Assembly: GCF_033118175.1 (NCBI RefSeq)
Contig: NW_026870906.1
Span: 744,001 to 808,000, forward strand
Origin: Dama dama
Lineage: Eukaryota; Chordata; Mammalia; Artiodactyla; Cervidae
DNA length: 64,000 bases
Direction of reading: 5' to 3'
Positions within the stretch are counted from its first letter, which is position 1; each line of letters opens with the position of its first letter. Shown piece by piece: positions 39,881 through 54,339 of this stretch. The notes below the pieces were generated by a model that did no database searches, had not been told where the DNA came from, and was given only the letters and a program-made list of their open reading frames with translations. The position numbers were made by a program, and so were the translations under genes.

Positions 39881-42044
39881 CTGCTTCATACTCCCCCTAT
39901 TTTTCAGACCGTTCCCTTCTCTTCATATTTCTGACACTTTTTGAAGTTCTTCATATTTTTCACACATTTTCAGGCTCTTCATGTTTTTGAACATGGTTTC
40001 ATGCTCCTCCTATTTTTCAGACCGTTTCATGCTCCTCATATTTTTGACTCGTTTTGAAACTCTTTATATTTTTCACACCTTTTCAGGCTCTTCATGTTTT
40101 TCAACAGTGCCTCATGCTCCTCATAATTTTCAGACCGTTTCATGCTCCTCATATTTTTGACACATTTTGAAGCTCTTCATATTTTTGACACCTTTTCACG
40201 CTCTTCATGTTTTCAACACCGCTTCATGCTCCTCCTATTTTTCAGACCGTTCATGCCCCTCATATTTTTGATACCATTTGAACCTCTTCATATTTTTGAC
40301 ACCTTTTCAGATTCTTCATGTTTTTGAACACCGCTTCATGCTCCTCCTATTTTTCAGACCGTTTCATGCTCCTCATATTTTTGACACCTTTTGAAGCTCT
40401 TCGTATTTTTCACAAGTTTTCAAGCTCTTCATGTTTTGAACACCACTTCATGCTCCTCTTATTTTTGAGATCGTATCATGCTCCTCATATTTTTCACACC
40501 TTTTGAAGCTCTTCACATTTTTAACACCTTTTCAGCCTCTTCATGTTTTTCACCACCGCTTCATGCTCCTCCTGATTTTCAGATCGTTTCATGCTCCTCA
40601 TCTTTTGACACCTTTTGAAGCTCTTCATATTTTTCACTACTTTTCAGGGTCTTCCTGTTTTTGAACACCGCTTCATGCTCCTCCTATTTTTCAGAACTTT
40701 TCATGCTCCTCATATTTTTGACACCTTTTGAAGCTCTTCATATTTTTCACACCTCTTCAGGCTTTTCATGTTTTTGAACACCATTTCATGCTCCTCCTAT
40801 TTTACAGACCGTTTCATTCTCCTCATATTTTTGACACCTTTTGAAGCTGTTCATATATTTCACACCTTTTCAGGCTTTTCATTATTTTCAACACCACTTC
40901 ATGCTCCTCTTATTTTTCAGACCGTTTCATGCTCATCTCATTTTGACACCTTTTGAAGCTCTTCATGTTTTTCACATCTTCTGAAGCTCTTAATATTTTT
41001 CACAAATTTTCAGGCTCTTTATGATTTTCAACACCGTTTCATGCTCCTCCTATTTTTCAGACCGTTTCATGTTCATCTCATTTTGACACCTTTTGAAGCT
41101 CTTCATAGTTTTCACACCTTTTGAAGCTCTTCATATTTTTCATATTTTTGAAGTTCTTCATAATTTCACACGTTTTCAGACTCTTCATGTTTTTCAACAC
41201 CGCTTCATGCTCCTCCTATTTTTCAAACCGTATCATGCTCCTCATATTTTTCACACTTTTTGAAGCTCTTCGTATTTTTCACACGTTTTCAGGCTCTTCA
41301 TGTTTTTGAACACCACATCATGCTCCTCCTATTTTTCAGCCCGTTACATGCTCCTCATGTATTTCACGCCTTTTGAAGCTCTTCATATTTTTCACATCTT
41401 TTCAGGCTTTTCATATTTTTGATCAGCATTTCATGCTTCTCCGATTTTTCAGACCGTTTCATGCTCCTCATATTTTTGACACCTTTTAAAGCTCCTCATA
41501 TTTTTCACACCTTTTCAGGCTCTTCAAATTTTTCAACACCACTTCATGCTCCTCCTTTTTGCAGACCTTTTCATGCTCCTCATATTTTTCACACCTTTTA
41601 AAGCTCTTCATATTTTTCACACCTTTTCAGTCTCTTCATTTTTTTCAACACCAATTCATGCTCCTCCTATTTTTCAAACCGTTTCATGCTCATCTCATTT
41701 TTGACACCTTTTGAAGCTTTTCATATTTTTCAAAACTTTTCAGGCTCTTCATGTTTTTGAACACCACTTCATGCTCCTCATATTTTTGAGACCGTTTCAT
41801 TCTCCTCATATTTTTGACACCTTTTGATGCTCTTCATATTTTTCACACCTTTTCAGGCTCTTCATGTTTTTCAAAACCAGTTCAAGCTCCTCCTATTTTT
41901 CAGAACGTTTCATGCTCATCTCATTTTTGACACATTTGAAGCTCTTCATATTTTTCACACCTTTTGAAGCTCTTCATATTTTTCACACGTTTTTATTCTC
42001 TTCATGTTTTTCAACACCGCTTCATGCTCCTCCTATTATTCAGT

Positions 42045-44153
42045 ACGTTTCATGCTCCTCACATTTTTGACACCTTTTGAAGCTCTTAATATTTTTCAAA
42101 CCTTTTCATGCTTTTCATCTTTTTCAAAACCGTTTCATGGTCCTCCTATTTTTCAGACTGTTTCATGCTCCTCCTATGTTTGACACCTTTTGAATCTCTT
42201 CATATTTTTCACACCTTTTCAGGCTCTTCATGTTTGTCAACACCGCTTCATGATCCTCCTATTTTTCAGACCATTTCATCCTCCTGATATATTTGATACC
42301 TTTTGAAGCTCTTCATATTATTCACAACTTTTCAATCTCTTCATGTTTTCAAAAATAATTCATGCTCCTCCTGTTTTTCAGACCGTTTCATGCTCCTCAT
42401 ATATTTGACACCTTTTGAAGCTCTTCATATTTTTCACAACATTTCAATCTCTTCATGCTTTCAACAACACTTCATGCTCATATTATTTTTCAGACTGTTT
42501 CATGCTCCTCATATTTTTGACACATTTTGAAGCTCTTCATATTTTTCACAGCTTTTCCGGCGCTTCATGTTTTTCAACACCGCTTCATGCTCCTGCTATT
42601 TTTCAGACCGTTTCATACTCATCTCATTTTTGACACTTTTTGAAGCTCTTCATATTATTCACAACTTTGAAGCTCTTCATATTTTGAACACCGTTTCATG
42701 CTCCTCCTATTTTTCAGACCGCTTCATGCTCCTCATGTATTTCACACCTTTTGAAGCTCTTCATATTTTTCACACCTTTTGAAGCTCTTCATATTTTTCA
42801 CATTTTTGAAGCTCTTCATAATTTTCACACGTTTTCAGATTCTTCATGTTTTTCAACACCGCCTCATGCTCCTGCTATTTTTCCGACCGTTTCATACTCC
42901 TCATATTTTTGACACGTATTGAGTCTCTTCATATTTTTCACACCTTTTCAGGCTCTTCATGTTTTTGAACACCACTTCATCCTCCTCCTATATTTAAGAC
43001 CGTTTCCTGCTCCTCATATTTTTGACACCTTTTGAAGCTCTTCATATTTTTCACATTTTTGAAGCTCCTCATATTTTTCACACGTTTTCAGGCTCTTCAT
43101 GTTTTTGAACACCACTTCATGCTACTCCTATTTTTCAGACCTTTTCATGCTCCTCAGGTATTTCACACATTTTGAAGCTCTTCATATTTTTCACACCTTT
43201 TCAGGCTCTTCATGTTTTTGAACACCGCTTCATGCTCCTCTTATTTTTCAGACCGTTTCATGCTCCTCATGTATTTAACACCTTTTGAAGCTATACATAT
43301 TTTCCACACCTTTTCAGACTGTTCATGTTTTTCAACACCGCTTCATTCTCCTCCTATTTTTCACCGTTTCATGCCCCTCATATTTTTCACACATTTTGAA
43401 GCTGTTCATATTTTTCACACCTTTTCAGGCACTTCATGTTTTTCAACACCGCTTCATGCTCCTCCTATTTTTCAGACCGTTTCATGCTCCTCATGTATTT
43501 CACACCTTTTGAAGCTCTTCATATTTTTCACACCTTTTCAGGCTCTTCATGTTTTTGAACACCGCTTCAGGCTCCTCCTATTTTTCACACCGTTTCATGC
43601 TCCTCATATATTTGACACCTTTTTAAGCTCTTCATATTTTTCACACCTTTTCCTGCTCTTCATCTTTTTCAAAACCGTTTCATGCTCATCCTGTTTTTCA
43701 GAGTGTTTCATGCTCCTCATATGTTTGACACCTTAAGAAGCTCTTCATATTTTTCACACCTTTTCAGGCTCTTCATGTTTGTCAAGACCGTTTCATGCTC
43801 ATATTATTATTCAGAACGTTTCATGCTCCTCATATTTTTGACACCTTTTGAAGCTCTTCGTATTTTTCACACCTTTTCAGGCTCTTCTTATTTTTCAACA
43901 CCACTTCATGATCCTCCTATTTTTCAGACCGTTTCATGCTCCTCATATATTTGACACCTTTTGAAGCTCTTCATATTATTCACAACTTTTCAGGCTCTTC
44001 ATGTTTTTCATCACCGTTTCATGCTGCTTCTATTTTTCAGACCGTTTCATGCTCCTCATATTTTTCACATCTTTTGAAGCTCTTCATATTTTTACACCTT
44101 TTCAGGCTCTTCATGTTTTTGACGACAGCTTCATGCTCCTCCTGTTTTTCAGA
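42045..44153 (+). repeat. 2,109-bp tandem amplification, copy 1
   Basis: First of two full and one partial head-to-tail copies. The start is placed where copies 1 and 2 begin to agree: copy 1 reads CAGTACGTTTC just before it, copy 2 reads CAGACCGTTTC. Tracers include TTTTCAAAAATAATTC, CTCATATTATT, GCTATACATATTTTCC, TTTTTCACCGTTTC (a shortened monomer) and TTTGTCAAGACCG. 2,109 bp is 19 units of 111 bp only by chance; the segment is a mix of full, extended and shortened units. Confidence 0.92.
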
Positions 44154-46262
44154 CCGTTTCATGCTCCTCACATTTTTGACACCTTTTGAAGCTCTTAATA
44201 TTTTTCAGACCTTTTCATGCTTTTCATCTTTTTCAAAACCGTTTCATGGTCCTCCTATTTTTCAGACTGTTTCATGCTCCTCCTATGTTTGACACCTTTT
44301 GAATCTCTTCATATTTTTCACACCTTTTCAGGCTCTTCATGTTTGTCAACACCGCTTCATGATCCTCCTATTTTTCAGACCATTTCATCCTCCTGATATA
44401 TTTGACACCTTTTGAAGCTCTTCATATTATTCACAACTTTTCAATCTCTTCATGTTTTCAAAAATAATTCATGCTCCTCCTGTTTTTCAGACCGTTTCAT
44501 GCTCCTCATATATTTGACACCTTTTGAAGCTCTTCATATTTTTCACAACATTTCAATCTCTTCATGTTTTCAACAACACTTCATGCTCATATTATTTTTC
44601 AGACTGTTTCATGCTCCTCATATTTTTGACACATTTTGAAGCTCTTCATATTTTTCACAGCTTTTCCGGCGCTTCATGTTTTTCAACACCGCTTCATGCT
44701 CCTGCTATTTTTCAGACCGTTTCATACTCATCTCATTTTTGACACTTTTTGAAGCTCTTCATATTATTCACAACTTTGAAGCTCTTCATATTTTGAACAC
44801 CGTTTCATGCTCCTCCTATTTTTCAGACCGCTTCATGCTCCTCATGTATTTCACACCTTTTGAAGCTCTTCATATTTTTCACACCTTTTGAAGCTCTTCA
44901 TATTTTTCACATTTTTGAAGCTCTTCATAATTTTCACACGTTTTCAGATTCTTCATGTTTTTCAACACCGCCTCATGCTCCTGCTATTTTTCCGACCGTT
45001 TCATACTCCTCATATTTTTGACACGTATTGAGTCTCTTCATATTTTTCACACCTTTTCAGGCTCTTCATGTTTTTGAACACCACTTCATCCTCCTCCTAT
45101 ATTTAAGACCGTTTCCTGCTCCTCATATTTTTGACACCTTTTGAAGCTCTTCATATTTTTCACATTTTTGAAGCTCCTCATATTTTTCACACGTTTTCAG
45201 GCTCTTCATGTTTTTGAACACCACTTCATGCTACTCCTATTTTTCAGACCTTTTCATGCTCCTCAGGTATTTCACACATTTTGAAGCTCTTCATATTTTT
45301 CACACCTTTTCAGGCTCTTCATGTTTTTGAACACCGCTTCATGCTCCTCTTATTTTTCAGACCGTTTCATGCTCCTCATGTATTTAACACCTTTTGAAGC
45401 TATACATATTTTCCACACCTTTTCAGACTGTTCATGTTTTTCAACACCGCTTCATTCTCCTCCTATTTTTCACCGTTTCATGCCCCTCATATTTTTCACA
45501 CATTTTGAAGCTGTTCATATTTTTCACACCTTTTCAGGCACTTCATGTTTTTCAACACCGCTTCATGCTCCTCCTATTTTTCAGACCGTTTCATGCTCCT
45601 CATGTATTTCACACCTTTTGAAGCTCTTCATATTTTTCACACCTTTTCAGGCTCTTCATGTTTTTGAACACCGCTTCAGGCTCCTCCTATTTTTCACACC
45701 GTTTCATGCTCCTCATATATTTGACACCTTTTTAAGCTCTTCATATTTTTCACACCTTTTCCTGCTCTTCATCTTTTTCAAAACCGTTTCATGCTCATCC
45801 TGTTTTTCAGAGTGTTTCATGCTCCTCATATGTTTGACACCTTAAGAAGCTCTTCATATTTTTCACACCTTTTCAGGCTCTTCATGTTTGTCAAGACCGT
45901 TTCATGCTCATATTATTTTTCAGAACGTTTCATGCTCCTCATATTTTTGACACCTTTTGAAGCTCTTCGTATTTTTCACACCTTTTCAGGCTCTTCTTAT
46001 TTTTCAACACCACTTCATGATCCTCCTATTTTTCAGACCGTTTCATGCTCCTCATATATTTGACACCTTTTGAAGCTCTTCATATTATTCACAACTTTTC
46101 AGGCTCTTCATGTTTTTCATCACCGTTTCATGCTGCTTCTATTTTTCAGACCGTTTCATACTCCTCATATTTTTCACATCTTTTGAAGCTCTTCATATTT
46201 TTACACCTTTTCAGGCTCTTCATGTTTTTGACGACAGCTTCATGCTCCTCCTATTTTTCAGA
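44154..46262 (+). repeat. 2,109-bp tandem amplification, copy 2
   Basis: Offset is exactly 2,109 bp throughout, so no net indel separates copies 1 and 2. By eye only a handful of substitutions differ: for example CATGCTTTCAAC versus CATGTTTTCAAC near 42,450/44,559, TATTATTATTC versus TATTATTTTTC near 43,803/45,912, and TTTGATACC versus TTTGACACC near 42,295/44,404. This implies very recent origin or ongoing homogenisation. Confidence 0.93.
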
Positions 46263-46998
46263 CCGTTTCATGCTCCTCACATTTTTGACACCTTTTGAAG
46301 CTCTTAATATTTTTCAGACCTTTTCATGCTTTTCATCTTTTTCAAAACCGTTTCATGGTCCTCCTATTTTTCAGACTGTTTCATGCTCCTCCTATGTTTG
46401 ACACCTTTTGAATCTCTTCATATTTTTCACACCTTTTCAGGCTCTTCATGTTTGTCAACACCGCTTCATGATCCTCCTATTTTTCAGACCATTTCATCCT
46501 CCTGATATATTTGACACCTTTTGAAGCTCTTCATATTATTCACAACTTTTCAATCTCTTCATGTTTTCAAAAATAATTCATGCTCCTCCTGTTTTTCAGA
46601 CCGTTTCATGCTCCTCATATATTTGACACCTTTTGAAGCTCTTCATATTTTTCACAACATTTCAATCTCTTCATGTTTTCAACAACACTTCATGCTCATA
46701 TTATTTTTCAGACTGTTTCATGCTCCTCATATTTTTGACACATTTTGAAGCTCTTCATATTTTTCACAGCTTTTCCGGCGCTTCATGTTTTTCAACACCG
46801 CTTCATGCTCCTGCTATTTTTCAGACCGTTTCATACTCATCTCATTTTTGACACTTTTTGAAGCTCTTCATATTATTCACAACTTTGAAGCTCTTCATAT
46901 TTTGAACACCGTTTCATGCTCCTCCTATTTTTCAGAGAGTTTCATGCTCCTCATGTATTTCACACCTTTTGAAGCTCTTCATATTTTTCACACCTTTT
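46263..46998 (+). repeat. 2,109-bp tandem amplification, copy 3 (partial, ~0.73 kb)
   Basis: It continues in register from copy 2 and matches through CAACTTTGAAGCTC and TTTTGAACACCGTTTC. The match weakens near 46,936, where CAGAGAGTTTC replaces CAGACCGCTTC, and ends about 46,998 where the next monomers differ. A truncated third copy is what an out-of-register exchange or a nested deletion would leave. Confidence 0.88.
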
Positions 46999-47334
46999 CA
47001 GGCTCTTCATGTTTTTCAACACCGCTTCATCCTCCTCCTATTTTTCAGACGATTCCATGCTCCTCATATTTTAGACAGCTTTTGAAACTCTTCATATTTT
47101 TCACACCTTTTCAGACTCTTCATGTTTTTGAACACCGGTTCATGCTCCTCCTATTTTTCAGACCGTTTCATGCTCCTCATATTTTTCACACCATTTGAAG
47201 CTCTTCATATTTTCCACACCTTTTCAGGCTGTTCATGTTACTGAACACCGCTTCATGCTCCTCCTATTTTTCAGACCGTATCATGCTCCTCATATTTTTC
47301 ACACCTTTTGAATCGCTTCATATTTTCCACACCT

Positions 47335-49060
47335 TTTCAGGCTGTTCATGTTATTGAACACCACTTCATGCTCCTCCTATTTTTCAGACCGTATCATGCT
47401 CCTCATATTTTTCACACCTTTTGAAGCTCTTCATATTTTTCACACCTTTTCAGGCTCTTCATATTTTTGAACACGATTTCATGCCCTTCTTATTTTTCAG
47501 ACTGTTTCATGCTCATATCATTTTTGACATCTTATGAAGCTTTGCATATTATTCACATCTTTTGAAGCTCTTCATATTTTTCCCATTTTTGAAGCTCTTC
47601 ATATTTTTCACACGATTTCAGACTCTTCATGTTTTTCAACACCGGTTCATGCTCCTGCTATTTATCATACCGTTTCATACTCCTCATATTTTTGACACGT
47701 TTTGAGGCTCTTCATATTTTTCACACCTTTTAAGGCTCTTCATGTTTTTGAACACCGTTTCATAATCCTGCTATTTTTCAGACCGTTTCATGTTCCTCAT
47801 ATTTTTGACACCTTTTAAAGCTCTTCATATTTTTCACACCGTTTCATCCTCTTCAAGTTTTTGAACACCGCTTCATCCTCCTCCTATTTTTAAGACCGTT
47901 TCATGCTCCTCATATTTTTGACACCTTTTGAAGCTCTTCATATTTTTCACACCTTTTCATCCTCTTCAAGTTTTTGAACACCACTTCATCCTCCTCCTAT
48001 TTTTAAGACCGTTTCGTTCTCCTCATATTTTTGACACCTTTTGAAGCTCTTCATAATTTTCACACCTTTTCAGGCTCTTCATATTTTTCAAAACCGCTTC
48101 ATGGTCCTCCTATTTTTCAGACCGTTTCATGCTCCTCATGTATTTCACACCATTTGAAGCTCTTCATATTTTTCACACCTTTTGAAGCGCTTCATATTTT
48201 TCACACCTTTTCGGGCTCTTCATGTTTTTCAACACCGCTTCATGATCCTCCTATTTTTTGGACCGTTTCATGCTCCTCATATTTTTGACACCTTTTGAAG
48301 CTCTTCATATTTTTCACACTTTTCAGACTCTTCATGTTTTTCAACACCACTTCATGTTCCTCGTATTTTTCAGACCGTTTCATGCTCCTCATATTTTTGA
48401 CACCTTTTGAAGCTCTTCATATTTCTCACAGCTTTTCAGGCTCTTTATGTTTTTCAGCACTGCTTCATGCTCCTCCTATTTTTCCAACTGTTTCGTTCTC
48501 CTCATATTTTTGACACGTTTTGAGGCTCTTCATATTTTTCACACCGTTTCAGGCTCTTCATGTTTTTGAAGACTGCTTTATGCTAATATTATTTTTCAGA
48601 CGGTTTCATGCTCCTCATGTATTTAACACCTTTTGAAGCTACACATATTTTCCACACCTTTTCAGGCTGTTCATGTTATTGAACACCGCTTCATGCTCCT
48701 CCTATTTTTCAGACCGTATCATGCTCCTCTTATTTTTCACTCCTTTTGAAGCTCTTCATATTTTTCACACCTTTTCAGGCTCTTCATATTTTTGAACACG
48801 ATTTCATGCCCCTCTTATTTTTCAGACTGTTTCATGCTCATCTCATTTATGACATCTTTTGAAGCTTTGCATATTATTCACATCTTTTGAAGCTCTTCAT
48901 ATTTTTCCCATTTTTGAAGCTCTTCATATTTTTCACACGATTTCAAACTCTTCATGTTTTTCAACACCGGTTCATGCTCCTGCTATTTATCATACTGTTT
49001 CATACTCCTCATATTTTTGACACGTTTTGAGGTTCTTCATATTTTTCACACCTTTTCATC
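47335..49060 (+). repeat. ~0.4-kb segment repeated at 1,325-bp offset (47,335-47,735 and 48,660-49,060)
   Basis: CTGTTCATGTTATTGAACACC occurs at 47,342 and 48,667. GAAGCTTTGCATATTATTC, TTTTTCCCATTTTTGAAG and CACCGGTTCATGCTCCTGC follow in both at the same offset. The shared run is about 400 bp. A related CTGTTCATGTTA unit also lies just upstream near 47,229. Confidence 0.85.
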
Positions 49061-52000
49061 CTCTTCATGTTTTTGATCACCGCTTCATGCTCCGCCTATT
49101 TTTCAGACCTTTTCATTCTCCTCATATATTTGACACATTTTGAAGCTCTTCAGATATTTCACACCTTTTCAGGCTCTTCATTTTTTTCAACACCAATTCA
49201 TGATCCTCCTATATTTCAAATCGTTTCATGCTCATCTCATTTTGACACCTTTTGAAGCTCTTCATATATTTCACACCTTATGAAGCTCTTCATATTTTTC
49301 ATACCTTTTCAGGTTCTTCATGATTTTCAACACCGCTTCATGCTCTTTGTATTTTTCAGACCTTTTCATGCTCATCTCTTTTTTGACACCTTTTGAAGCT
49401 CTTCATATTTTTCACACCTTTTGAAGCTCTTCATATTTTTCACATTTTTGAAGCTCTTCATACTTTTCACACGTTTTCAGACTCTTCATGTTTTTCAACA
49501 CCGCTTCATGCTCCTGCTATTTTTCTGACCGTTTCATACTCCTCATGTATTTCACACATTTTGAAGCTCTTCATATTTTTCACACCTTTTCAGGCTCTTC
49601 ATGTTTTTCAACACCGCTTCATGCTCCTCCTATGTTTCAGACCGTTTAATCCTCCTCATGTATTCCACACCTTTTGAATCTCTTCGTATTTTCAACACCT
49701 TTTCAGGCTCTTCATGTTTTTGAACATCATTTCATGCTCCTCCTATTTTGCAGACCGTTTCATTCTCCTCATATTTTTGACACCTTTTCAAGCTCTTCAT
49801 ATTTTTCACACCTTTTCAGGCTCTTCATGTTTTTCCACACCACTTCATGCTTCTATTTTTCAGATCGTTTCATGCTCCTCATGAATTTCACACCTTTTGA
49901 AGCTCTTCATATTTTTCACAACTTTTCAGGCTCTTCATGTTTCTGATCACCGTTTCATGCTCTTCCTATCTTTCACACCGTTTCATGCTTCTCATATTTT
50001 TGACACCATTTGAAGCTCTTCATATTTCTCACAGCTTTTCATGCTCTTCGTGTTTTTGAAAACCATTTCTTGCTCCTCCTATTTTGCAGACCGTTTCTTT
50101 CTCCTCATATTTTTAATACCTTTTGAAGCTCTTCATATATTTCACACCTTTTCAGGCTTTTCATTTTTTTCAACACCACTTCATGCTCCTCCTATTTTTC
50201 AGACCGTTTCATGCTCATCTCATTTTGACATCTTTTGATGCTCTTCATATTTTTCACATCTTTTGAAGCTCTTCATATTTTTCACGCCTTTTCAGGCTTT
50301 TCATGATTTTCAACACACCTTCATGCTCCTCGTATTTTTCAGACCGTTTCATGCTCATCTCATTTTTGACACCTTTTGAAGCTCTTCATATTTTTCACAT
50401 CTTTGGAAGCTCTTCATATTTTTCACACTTTTTCAGTCTCTTCATGTTTTTCAACACCCTTTATTGCTCTTCCTTTTTTCAGACCGTTTCATGCTCCTCA
50501 TAATTTTGACACCTTTTGAAGCTCTTCATATTTTTCACACCTATTCAGGCTCTTCATGTTTTTGAACACCACTTCATGTTCCTCCTATTTTTCAGAACGT
50601 TTCATGCTCCTCATATTTTTCACACTTTTTGAAGCTCTTCATATATTTCACACCTTTTCAGTCTCTTCATGTTTTTCACACCTTTTCAGGCATTTCATGT
50701 TTTTCAACAATGATTCATGCTCCTCCTATTTTTCACACCGTTTCATGCTCCTCATATTTTTGACACCTTTTGAAACTCTTCATATTTTTCACACCTTTTC
50801 AGGCTCTTCATATTATTCAACACCTCTTCATGCTCCTCCTATTTTTCAGACCTTTTAATTCTCCTCATATTTTTCACACATTTTGAAGCTCTTCATATAT
50901 TTCACATCTTTTCAGGCTCCTCATGTTTTAGAGCACCGCTTCATGCTCCTCATATTTTCAGACCGTTTCATGCTCCTCATACATTTGACACCTTTGTAGC
51001 TCTTCATATTTTTCACACCTTTTCATGCTCTTCATGTTTTTCAACACCGCTTCATGCTCCTCCTATTTTTCAGACCGTTTCATGCTCCTCATGTATTTCA
51101 CACCTTTGAAACTCTTCATTTTTTTGACACAATTTCAGCCTCTTCATGTTTCTGAACACCGTTTCATGCTCCTCCTATTTTTCAGACCGTTTCATGCTCT
51201 TCATATTTTTGACACCTATTGAAGTTCTTCATATTTTTCACACCTTTTGAACCTCTTCATATATTTCACACCTTTACAGGCTCTTCATGTTTTTCAACAC
51301 CACTTCAGGCTCCTCCTATTTTTCAGACCGTTTCATGCTCATCTAATTTTTGAAATCTTTTGAAGCTCTTCATATATTTCACACCTTTTGAAGCTCTTCA
51401 TATATTTAATATTTTTGAAGCTCTTCATATTTTTCACAACTTTTCAGTCTCTTCATGTTTTTGAACACCGCTTCATGCTCCTCCTATTTTTCAGATCGTT
51501 TCATACTCCTCATATTTTTGAGACCTTTTGAAGCTCTTCATGTATTTCACACCTTTTCAGGCTCTTCAGGTTTTAGACCAACGCTTCATGCTCCTAATAT
51601 TTTTCCGACCATATCATGCTCCTCATATTTTTCACACCTTTTGAAGCTCTTCATATTTTTCACACCTTTTCAGGCTGTTCATATTTTTGAACACCACTTC
51701 ATGCTCCTACTATTTTTCAGAGAGTTTCATGCTCCTCATGTATTTCACACCTTTAGAAGCTCTTCATATTTTTCACAACTTTTCAGGCTGTTCATGTGTT
51801 TCAACACCGCTTCAGGCTCGTCCTATTTTTCAGAACTTTTCATGCTCCTCATATTTTTGACACCTTTTGAAGCTCTTCATATTTCTCACACATTTTCAGG
51901 CTCTTCATGTTTTTCAACACCGATTCATGCTCCTCCTCTTTTTCAGACGGTTTCATGCTCCTCATATTTTTGACACCTTTTGAAGCTCCTCATATTTTTT

Positions 52001-52344
52001 ACACCTTTTGAAGCTCTTCATATATTTCATACTTTTTCAGGCTCTTCATGATTTGCAACAACACTTCATGCTCCTCCTATTTTTTAGACCGTTTCATGCT
52101 CCTCATATTTTTGACACCTTTTGAAGCTCTTCATATTTTTCACACCTTTTCAGGCTCTTCATGTTTCTCAACAGCGCTTCATGCACCTCCTACTTTTCAG
52201 ACCGTTTCATGCTCCTCATATTTTTGACACCTTTTGAAGCTCTTCATATATTTCACACATTTTCAGGCTCTTCATGTTTTTCAACATCACTTCATGCTCC
52301 TCCTATTTTTCAGTCCGTTTCATGCACATCTCATTTTTGACAAC

Positions 52345-52428
52345 TTTTGAAGCTCTTCATATTTTTCACACCTTTTCAAGCTCTTCATATTTTTCACACC
52401 TTTTCAAGCTCTTCATATTTTTCACACC
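52345..52428 (+). repeat. Run of homogeneous 28-bp monomers inside domain B
   Basis: Three successive a-like monomers (52,345-52,372 with TTTTGAAG; 52,373-52,400 and 52,401-52,428 both with TTTTCAAG) share CTCTTCATATTTTTCACACC. The tetramer order is locally replaced by simple 28-bp repetition before a b-type monomer resumes at 52,429. Confidence 0.9.
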
Positions 52429-53133
52429 TTTTCAGGCTCTGCATGTTTTTCAACACCGCTTCTTGCTCCTCCTATTTCTCAGACCATTTCATCCTCGTCA
52501 TATTTTTGACACCTTTTGATGCTCTTCATATTTTTCACACCTTTTGAAGCTCTTCATATTTTTCACACCGTTTCAGGCTCTTCATGATTTTCAACACCGC
52601 TTCATGCTCCTCCGATTTTTCAGACCGTTTCATGCTCATCTCATTTTTGACACCTTTTGAAGCTCTTCATATTTTTGACACCTTTTGAAGCTCTTCATAT
52701 TTTTCACAACTTCTCATGCTATTCATGTTTTTGAACACCGTTTCATGATCCTCCTCTTTTTCAGAACGTTTCATGCTCCTCATATTTTTGACACCTTTTA
52801 AAATTCTTCATATTTTTCACACCTTTTAAGGCTCTTCATGCTTTTGAACACGGCTTCATGCTCCTCCTATTTTTCAGACCGTTTCATGCTACTCATATAC
52901 TTGACAGCTTTTGAAGCTCTTTATATTTTTCACACCTTTTCAGACTCTTCATGTATTTGATCAGCGTTTCATGCTCCTTTATATTTCAGACCGTTTCATG
53001 CTCCTCATATTTTTGACACCTTTTGAAGCTCTTCATATTTTTCAAACCTTTTCAGGCTCTTCATTTTTTTCAACACCTCTTCATGCTCCTCGTATTTTTA
53101 AGACCGTTTCATGCTCCTCATATTTTTGACACA

Positions 53134-53246
53134 TTTTGAAGCTCTTCATATTTTTCACACCTTTTCAGGCTCTTCATGTTTTTGAACACCGCTTCATGCT
53201 CCTCCTATTTTTCAGACCATTTCATGCTCCTCATATTTTTGACACT
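53134..53246 (+). repeat. Reference 113-bp higher-order unit of domain B
   Basis: A near-consensus tetramer. Monomer a is 53134-53161 (TTTTGAAGCTCTTC, tail CACACC). Monomer b is 53162-53190, 29 bp (TTTTCAGGCTCTTC, tail GAACACC). Monomer c is 53191-53218 (GCTTCATGCTCCTC, tail CAGACC). Monomer d is 53219-53246 (here beginning ATTT rather than GTTT, tail GACACT rather than GACACC). The next unit begins with TTTTGAAG at 53247, exactly 113 bp after the start. Confidence 0.95.
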
Positions 53247-54339
53247 TTTTGAAGCTCCTCATATGTTTCACACATTTTGAAGCTCTTCATATATTTCACA
53301 CCATTTCAGCATCTTCATGTTTTTCAACACCACTTCATGCTCCTCCTTTTTTTCAAACCGTTTCATGCTCCGAATAATTTTGACACCTTTTGAAGCTCTT
53401 CATATTTTTCACACTTTTGAAGCTCTTCATATTTTTCACACCTTTTCAGGCTCTTCATGTTTTTCAAAACCACTTCATTCTCCTCCTATTTTTCAGACCG
53501 TTTCATGCTCATCTACTTTTTGACACCTTTTGAAGCTCTTCATATTTTTCACACCTTTTGAAACTCTTCATATTTCTCACACCTTTTCAGGCTCTTCATG
53601 TTTTTCAACATCACTTCATGCTCCTCCTATTTTTCAGACCGTTTCATGCTCCTCCTATATTTCACACCTTTTGAAGCTCTTTATATTTTTCACACCTTTT
53701 TAGCCTCTTCATGTTTTTGAACACGATTTCAGGCTCCTCCTATTTTTCGGAATGTTTCATGCTCATCTCATTTTTGACACCTTTTGAAGCTCTTCATAAT
53801 TTTCACACCTTTTGAATCTCTTCATATTTCTCAAACGTTTTCACACTCTTCATGTTTTTCAACACCCTTTCTGGCTCATCCTATTTTTCAGACCGTTTCG
53901 TGTTTCTATCATTTCTGACAACTTTTGAAGCTCTTCATATATTTCACACATTTTCAGGTTCTTCATGTTTTTCAACACCAGTTCATGCTCCTCCTATTTT
54001 TCAGACCGTTTCAGGCTCATCTCATTTTTGACACATTTTGAAGCTCTTCATATTTTCCACACCTTTTGAAGCTCTTCATATTTTTCACACCTTTTCAGGC
54101 TCTTCTTGTTTTTCAACACCATTTCATGCTCCTCCTATTTTTCAGACCGTTTCATACTCATCTCGCTTTTGACACATTTTGAAGCTCTTCATATTTTCCA
54201 CACCTTTTGAAGCTCTTCATATTTTTCAAACGTTTTCAGGCTCTTAATGTTTTTCAACACCGCTTCTTGCTCCTCCTATTTATCAGACCGTTTCATGCTC
54301 CTCATATTTTTGAAACGTTTTGAAGCTCTTCATTTTTTT

